From assembly GCF_033439725.1 (NCBI RefSeq), contig NW_026944388.1, positions 620,001-684,000 of the forward strand: a DNA stretch of 64,000 nucleotides, read 5' to 3'. The position numbers and the translations under genes were made by a program. Position 1 is the stretch's first letter. Every line of letters begins with the position of its first letter. The notes beneath the pieces were generated by a model, which worked only from the letters and a program-made list of their open reading frames with translations, was not told where the DNA came from and ran no database searches. Source of the stretch: Neurospora tetraspora (taxonomy: Eukaryota > Ascomycota > Sordariomycetes > Sordariales > Sordariaceae). Shown in pieces: positions 58,874-64,000 of the stretch.

Positions 58874-59269
58874 ATGTGCTTCACCAGCGAGAGCAAGTTC
58901 CCTATCCTCTCACTTCCCGCAGAGATTAGGGTCATGGTATACCGTGCGATGTGGACTCTACCCGTTGACCTTGGCCTCACCACCGCCCTTGAGTCCCTCG
59001 CTTCAACCTGCCACCAAATCCGCAACGAGGTACTTCACGAGTACATCGTGAACATCCTCCCGGCTACCCAGATCCACCTGGGTAGCAGACACAGAATCCT
59101 CCAAGGGGTCCGGGCATCTTCCCTCCTCACTCAGAACATACAGCATGTCAGCCTCCTCTGGGGCAGTTGCGTTTGCGCCCAGGACAGCAACTCTGACAGC
59201 AACTCTGACAGCGATTCGGACTCGCACCTTGACGACGACAATGACTCAAGAGGATCTCCATCAATTTAA
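58874..59269 (+). CDS. LPAEIR-family protein, member B (short)
   Basis: A single open frame of 131 aa. Residues 1-100 match members A and C: KFPILSLPAEIRVMVYRAMW near residue 8, LASTCHQIRNEVLHEYIVNI, LPATQIHLGSRHR and LLTQNIQHVSLLWGSCVCAQ. Homology stops abruptly after this point and is replaced by an Asp/Ser-rich run (DSNSDSNSDSDSDS) and a stop. The region that holds LKTLELVF, LPRTLEKVVFKVW and the short last exon in the other members is missing. This is either a truncated copy or a shortened protein consisting of the N-terminal module. Its upstream sequence lacks the promoter block shared by A and C. Confidence 0.6.
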   Translation: MCFTSESKFPILSLPAEIRVMVYRAMWTLPVDLGLTTALESLASTCHQIRNEVLHEYIVNILPATQIHLGSRHRILQGVRASSLLTQNIQHVSLLWGSCVCAQDSNSDSNSDSDSDSHLDDDNDSRGSPSI

Positions 59270-60000
59270 TCAGCAGCTCGAGATGATCACCGCCATCCAA
59301 AAGGTCGCTGGTGTCATCTTCATTAACCCGCCTCTAACCCACTTTTGTCCCACAGGCATTATCTCCTCAACCTACACTCGATCCTGATAATATGCCAACT
59401 CATTAACCACAGACTCCGGAATCCCCCAGACCCATCTACTACTCTCGCGGATCAACCCCTTTCAAAGAGGGTTTGGAAGCAGAAAGGCAATGCCAGGCAT
59501 TGCATCGACTGCTTGGCCAATCGTCAACCAAAGTCAACAGCAACACTGCTGCCCAACGCCGCGAGGCTTCGATATGGCACGAAGTCAAGGACTACATCGA
59601 GGCTTCATTGAACAAGACTGGACCAACTAACACCCCCCAGTTACCACGCAAGTCAACTCGCAAGAGGCCGAGAGATGAGATACCGGAGATTATAGATGGC
59701 ATGGAGATCAGTTTTAATTTTCAGTCTAGGTCTACGAACAGCACTTCCTCATCTTCACAGTCGACAGATAGCTCTAATGACTCCCCACCCTCCCCTTCCA
59801 CGGGAAGAACCAAGCCAATGCAGCCATTCAGAGGGATCTCTCCCGTCGGCCCCGCAGACAACAAGCTTTCCAAGGGAGTTTGGGACAGTCTCGACGCTCG
59901 ACAAGTTGCAGGACTGGAGCCATGCTCCAACTGTTACCGTAAAGTTGCGAGAGACGAGGCGCCCACCCGGCCGGACAAGCACACAATAGGATCTATATGA
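59241..60000 (+). CDS. Putative 216-aa protein of unknown function
   Basis: Tentative two-exon model, 59241-59303 and 59413-60000. Exon 1 (MTQEDLHQFNQQLEMITAIQ plus Lys) overlaps the end of member B in another frame. The proposed donor is weak (GTCGCT) and the acceptor is CCACAG. Exon 2 opens TPESPRPIYYSRGSTPFKEG and then LEAERQCQALHRLLGQ, AAQRREASIWHEVKDYIEAS, a basic KSTRKRPRDE cluster that could be a nuclear signal, a Ser/Thr-rich stretch and CSNCYRKVARDEAP near the end. I recognise no family. Complexity and composition look protein-like from residue 45 to 100, but there is no paralogue in the window. It could be a fragment of an older gene. Confidence 0.35.
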
Positions 60001-61541
60001 CAGATGCAGACTCCCTGGTCGGGCGTGGGGGTCAGGAGTCTCTTACACATCCTCCCGGGCGCGTGCTACCCTCGCAGATTGAGGATATTCCTACAAGCGA
60101 GCGTGTAAAGGGTCTAGCTATGTTGGCCAGATGGCCACGGCCATAAAGGACATGATCGGAAGGGATGAAGCCCAGCAGGCGATGGTGGGTACGTCTGGCC
60201 ATTTGTCTGAAAACCTTGTGCGAAATTGAGGTCTTTGTTTACGCAAAGCCGCGGTAGATACCTACCGGAATACTTTAACCCCCAAGTGACAGATGTAGCT
60301 CAAGTCCGAGTCCGATTCTCTTCCCCTATCAACTGCGTCAACTGGCGAGGTCCTGGCTAACGACCACGTCAGCGATCGATAAATAACGGCCCGCGAAGAA
60401 ACATCCCAACCGTATCGTCAACAACCGGCCCGATAAGGAGATGTCGGGTATCAGGTTGTGGCTTTGACTCGAGACATCTGGACTACTGGAGCCGCAGGAG
60501 GAGAATCAGACGGAAACGAAGAACACGAACACAACAAAAGCCAACCCCACTCAAGACACTCAAGACCAAATTCACAACGACATACCCAACAAACATAAAC
60601 TTGAATCGATGCGACAGGCCTTATCAAAAACACACTATTGTATATGTCAGAATACTGTCGGGGCGAGAGGAGCAAGTGAAGGACCGGTTTGAGAAGACCA
60701 TGCTCCTTGTGGTTTGTTGGGACACATGCGGATCTTGATAAAGTTGGGGCCAGCAGGTTCGAAGACATGGGATGACATAGACAACTAGGTACCTCTCTAC
60801 ACATCCTGCCAGCCACAGGTTCGCCTACCTCTAGCGATTTCAAGGTGAAGGGGCTCGGTTCATCTGTCCGATAAGGTCATCCGATACTAGACCTGGACTG
60901 GAGGCGGCCTTCACTGGCCCTGCTAATGGATTTCCCATTCACCGGCACTCCGTTCTGGTATTTAGGGCTGGCCTGGCGTCCAATTCCCCTTCTTCCCTTA
61001 AACAACTTCAAAGTCAAGCCGATTTTCTGTCGCCGACTTGCCACCTTCAGCATTTCTCCAGTGTCTTCCTATCCAGGCTTTCGCGTCGCATCTTCCTACA
61101 AACTTCAACGACCTCTACCTCTAACGACCTTTACCATCGACAACTTCCTCCTTCGACAACTTCTACCTTCGCCACCATTTCCCTTCGCCAACATTTCCCT
61201 TCAACGACCTTGACTTTCAGCCACCTTGACTTTCAGCCACCTTTGCCCTCGACGACTTTTACCTTCGACAATTTCTACCTTCGCCAACATTTCCCTTCAA
61301 CGACCTTAACTTTCAACGACCTTTACCCTCAAAAATTTCTTCCTTCGAAACAACTTCTACCTTCAACGACTTCGACATTCAGCGACTTCTACCTTCACTG
61401 ATATCAACTATTGCCAACTTCTACCTTCGCCAACACTCCTTTCGTCGTCGGTATTTATCTTCAACGAGTTTACTTTCAACGACCTTTACATACCCTCACC
61501 ATATTTCCCTTGACGACTTCTACCTTCGACGACTCTTTTTC
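60001..61541. other. Upstream region of member C, duplicated block and minisatellite
   Basis: No gene is supported. It contains the GCCGCGGTAGATACC block shared with 56800, a segment duplicated at the right edge of the window (60662-61080 against 63420-63910), and a TTCRACRAC-type minisatellite. Confidence 0.5.
60662..61080. repeat. Diverged segmental duplication, copy 1
   Basis: Matches 63420-63910 with gaps. Shared landmarks in the same order are GAGCAAGTGAAGGACCGG, GGTTTGTTGGGA-like text, AGCCACAGGTTCGC, AGTGAAGGGG-like text, GACCTGGACTGGAG-CGGCCTTCAC, TTCACCGGCACTCC or TTCACCAGCACTCC, CTTCAAAGTCAA, and ATTTCTCCAGT. The copies are offset by about 2.76 kb. Confidence 0.75.
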
Positions 61542-61560
61542 TCGACGATCTTTGCCCTTG
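61105..61560. repeat. Degenerate TTCRACRAC minisatellite
   Basis: About 30 degenerate units built on TTCAACGACCTTTACC, TTCGACAACTTCTACC and TTCGCCAACATTTCCC, running up to the member C promoter block. Similar units occur before member B (58570-58650) and, in brief form, before member A (56860-56900). Confidence 0.7.
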
Positions 61561-61621
61561 GCGAATTTTATATACACCTTTAACAACCATTCGAACTTGA
61601 CACTCTTCATCTTCATCCAAC
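61542..61621 (+). promoter_or_regulatory. Conserved TATA promoter/leader block of family member C
   Basis: Counterpart of 56891-56969, with TATATA near 61569, TTTAACAACCATTCGAACTT, and CATCCAACATG at the start codon. Confidence 0.6.
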
Positions 61622-62606
61622 ATGTCCCTCTCTGTGGAACGCAAATTCCCCATCCTCCGTCTGCCCGCCGAGATCAGGCTCATGGTCTACCACCAGATCT
61701 TGACTCTCCCCATCCCGGAAATGATCTCCACTCTCACATCCCTCACTGCCTCCTGTCACCAAATCCGCGGAGAAGTACTCCACGAGTACTTGAACCACAT
61801 CCTCCCCACCACCCAGCTGCACCTCTCTGCCTCCGCACCGCGTAAGCATCACCTCCCGGGGCCAGCTGAAACCCTGGAAGCACTCGAGGCCTCCCCATTC
61901 TTTAAGCAAAACATTCAACACGTCAGCCTCCAATGGGGCGGCTGTGTCTGTTCGCATGCACCTTGGTACATCGAAGACATCCAGGAGGCGGGCCTCGATT
62001 GGCTCGTGCAGCTCAAACAGCTGAAGACGCTGGAGCTGGTCTTCGTTGAGTCGCGATACCATGACATGCAGCGATTCACTCGGAACGGGTCGCTGCCGGC
62101 CCCGGCTGTGGACCAGGAGCATGAAGAGGGCGAGGATTTTGGTGGAGAGTGGGGTGAGGAGAACAATGAGCTGGAGATCATTGAGTTCATTTGCGGTGAT
62201 TGCTGGGATAGACTCATGGCGCTGCCCCGGACTCTTGAAAAGGTCGTTTTCAAGGTGTGGGGTAGGGAGGATCCTGCTAACGCGCTTGGCATCCCTTATG
62301 TCAGAGAGACGTGGGAAGTGACGGAGTGGTATCATAGGATGAGAGTTCAGGAAGCGAAGTATCAGAGGAGGAGGATTGGCTATGAGGTGGCGGTGGAGGA
62401 TGTGAATGTGATTAAGAACCAGGTATGTTCTTGCCCAGCACTACCTTGGCCCCTTTATGGGATATTCCCTTTTCCTTCTTTCGCGCTCAAGGCTGGATGG
62501 GAACTGACATTTCGGTGCGCCATCATTGTAGGAACCAACTTCGTACAAGATAGAGCATCACATCGGTTCTACCGATGTCGAGTGGCCTCTTTCTGAGATG
62601 ATTTGA
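61622..62606 (+). CDS. LPAEIR-family protein, member C (intact)
   Basis: Two exons, 61622-62422 and 62532-62606, with a 109-nt intron (GTATGT/TGTAG), predict 291 aa. The N-terminal motif KFPILRLPAEIRLMVYHQIL (residues 8-27) resembles the short F-box-like segment at the start of many fungal proteins, but I cannot call a true F-box. Then come LTASCHQIRGEVLHEYLNHI, LPTTQLHLSA, FFKQNIQHVSLQWGGCVC, an LKQLKTLELVFVESRYHDMQ strand-like region, an acidic linker, LPRTLEKVVFKVWGREDPAN and ETWEVTEWYHRMRV. The last exon encodes EPTSYKIEHHIGSTDVEWPL plus SEMI. Alternating strand and helix text suggests a compact alpha/beta domain; no catalytic motif, signal peptide or membrane segment is visible. Function is unknown. 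It is the only complete member in the window and should serve as the reference for the family. Confidence 0.75.
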
Positions 62607-62674
62607 AGTACCATACCCTTCATAAGAATGTCTACGACTGGTTCCCATCAGCTCGACCATTTTGGCCGCATTAT

Positions 62675-62790
62675 CAACATCATCAGCATTATCAGCACCA
62701 TCAGCATCATCGGCATCAACATTATCAGCATCAACATCATAAGCATCAGCATCATCGGCATCAGCATTATCAGCATTGGAAGCACTGGAG
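62675..62790. repeat. CATCAG/CATTAT trinucleotide-based array
   Basis: About 116 bp built from CATCAG, CATTAT, CATCAT and CATCGG units; open in most frames. Confidence 0.85.
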
Positions 62791-63419
62791 AGCATTGGAA
62801 GCACTGGAGGGTGGCGTAAGGGTAATGATTGTTTTGGAGGTTTTGCGTTGATGAGGAATTTTGAGCGTAGCGAGGACCACCCGGAGGGGCTTCCACCGAG
62901 TGCCCACTGCAGATAGAAAGATAGGTAGGAAGAAAGAAGGAAAGTCAGAAAATTGGTAGCGCCAGCGAGTATAGCGCTGTCAAGTATGCCTCGAAAAAGA
63001 TTAGAATGGTGCCTTCGCTTCTGACTGCAGAGTTCGTGGGCCGTAGGCTTGTCGACGGTGGCAAAATATTTCAGCAAGTTGGCAACAGCCCTCATGTACT
63101 CTTTGATGTGAGTCAAGTCAACAATATCGCTAATTGCCAAGGAAGTGCCTATCCTCATCAACACGACCTCTAACCACGTTACCTCCCAGCAGGCAATAGC
63201 AGACAAATCATGGTCCCTCTGAACTCCGAGTCTAACAACCTCCCATTAGCTTCTGCCCGGTACCCCGAAAATGACATCCAGCACCCGAGTCAAACACAGG
63301 ACCACCTACTCAGCACCAAACCAATGTCGGTCAGCATCAGAACATTGTCGCCCAGGACCAGACAGGCATAATCCAGAATCATGCCAATGTTGAGTAGCTC
63401 ACATGTGTCATCATACCGC

Positions 63420-63910
63420 TCAGGTCAAGGGGAGCAAGTGAAGGACCGGGTTGAGGATAGCACGGTGATTTGTTGGGATGAAAATCCTGCTAAGGTTAGA
63501 GCAGAAGTGAAGACCACGGCGATGACAACGGCAACTATATATCCTTCGAGCCACAGGTTCGCTTAGTATTTTCAAAGTGAAGGGGATTGGTACATTCGTC
63601 TTTCCAAGTCCAATGATACAAGACCTGGACTGGAGACGGCCTTCACCTGGCCTCGAAACTGGAAGCCTGGCACCTTGAATAGGTACCCGACCTCTTCTGC
63701 CACTCTTCAACCTTTGCCAAGGTGGCGACACTCCTTCACCTATTCACTGGGCTTCCAATTCACCAGCACTCCCTTCCAGTTAGTATTTATTGCTGCCCTG
63801 GCTGCCCTGGCCTCCATTTTTCCTTTTTCCTAACACCACTTCAAAGTCAAACCGAATATCTCTCGTCGACTTTTTACCTCCCATATTTCTCCAGTCTCCT
63901 TTACAGACTT
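63420..63910. repeat. Diverged segmental duplication, copy 2
   Basis: Second copy of 60662-61080 in the same orientation. In copy 1 the block begins about 950 bp before the ATG of member C, so the corresponding gene start would lie roughly 400 bp beyond the window. Confidence 0.7.
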
Positions 63911-64000
63911 CCTGTCACGTCTTCCCAAAAGTATCAACAAACACTACAATCGACGACCACTATAAACCGCCTCTTTCTTTCTATCGATCTTTGCGATCCA

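Larger units (their letters stand above)
62607..64000. other. Right-edge region with CAT repeats and a duplicated block
   Basis: No complete gene is supported. A CAT/CAG-CATTAT repeat array follows member C, then about 600 bp of unique text, then a second copy of the block that lies upstream of member C. A minus-strand open frame (63206-62523) crosses the CAT repeats and the end of member C and is considered a by-product. Confidence 0.45.

Noticed and set aside
61105-61560. Open frames through the TTCRACRAC minisatellite
   Set aside because: They follow from the repeat unit and change frame along the array; no start, domain or splice pattern supports a protein.
62523-63206. 227-codon frame on the minus strand with Asp/Ala repeats
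   Set aside because: Half of it is the CAT-repeat array read on the other strand, and it ends antisense to the last exon of member C. The first 110 residues are not repetitive, so weak doubt remains.
1-64000. tRNA genes, 5S rRNA, transposons, LTR elements or CRISPR arrays
   Set aside because: Read for B-box-like GGTTCRA motifs, known 5S text, transposase or reverse-transcriptase motifs and long terminal or inverted repeats; nothing convincing was found. A covariance-model and repeat-library search would be needed to exclude them.

Overview
The window comes from the nuclear genome of a filamentous ascomycete, most likely a Sordariomycete of the Neurospora/Sordaria type. The support is short GT-AG introns (mostly 50-140 nt), CT-rich 5' leaders, kilobase-scale intergenic regions with microsatellites and scattered CCTAGGTA-type palindromes, and conserved fungal housekeeping genes (Mtw1/Mis12, Sur2, Ctk3, Hat1, midasin). 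Genus is an inference from general style.

Left part (1-20.2 kb), in alternating divergent and convergent pairs: a four-RRM RNA-binding protein of the Nrd1 type (+), a histidine acid phosphatase (-), a mitochondrial PPR protein (+), the kinetochore protein Mtw1/Mis12 (-), a proline-rich protein with an N-terminus I associate with Aim3-like proteins (+), TCTP (-) and a sphinganine C4-hydroxylase Sur2 (+). Then comes 6.6 kb with no convincing gene, and a CBM48/AMPK-type glycogen-binding protein (+).

Middle part (30.7-56.1 kb): the giant AAA ATPase midasin (Mdn1/Rea1, about 4,986 aa, -) faces away from mitochondrial ribosomal protein L7/L12 (+). The CTD-kinase gamma subunit Ctk3 (-) is divergent from pyrroline-5-carboxylate reductase (+), and histone acetyltransferase Hat1 (-) from a ZIP-family metal transporter (+). 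Splice sites inferred for these genes keep frame and restore known motifs.

Right part (56.1-64 kb) is accessory in character: a tandem cluster of an uncharacterised family (LPAEIR N-terminal motif, two exons with a 25-codon last exon). There is one intact member, one with a disrupted 5' end and one truncated member, embedded in duplicated non-coding blocks and minisatellites. A second copy of the upstream block at the right edge predicts another member just outside the window.

The most unusual observation is at the 3' end of ctk3. After its TAG stop, the same frame continues through two modules that resemble the Ctk3 coiled-coil tail. Each ends in a Ctk3-like C-terminus plus TAG, and a further charged stretch closes with TGA. 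The modules are 165 and 195 nt long, both multiples of three, which raises the possibility of stop-codon readthrough or frame-preserving tandem duplication. No transposable element, CRISPR array, rRNA or tRNA gene was recognised.
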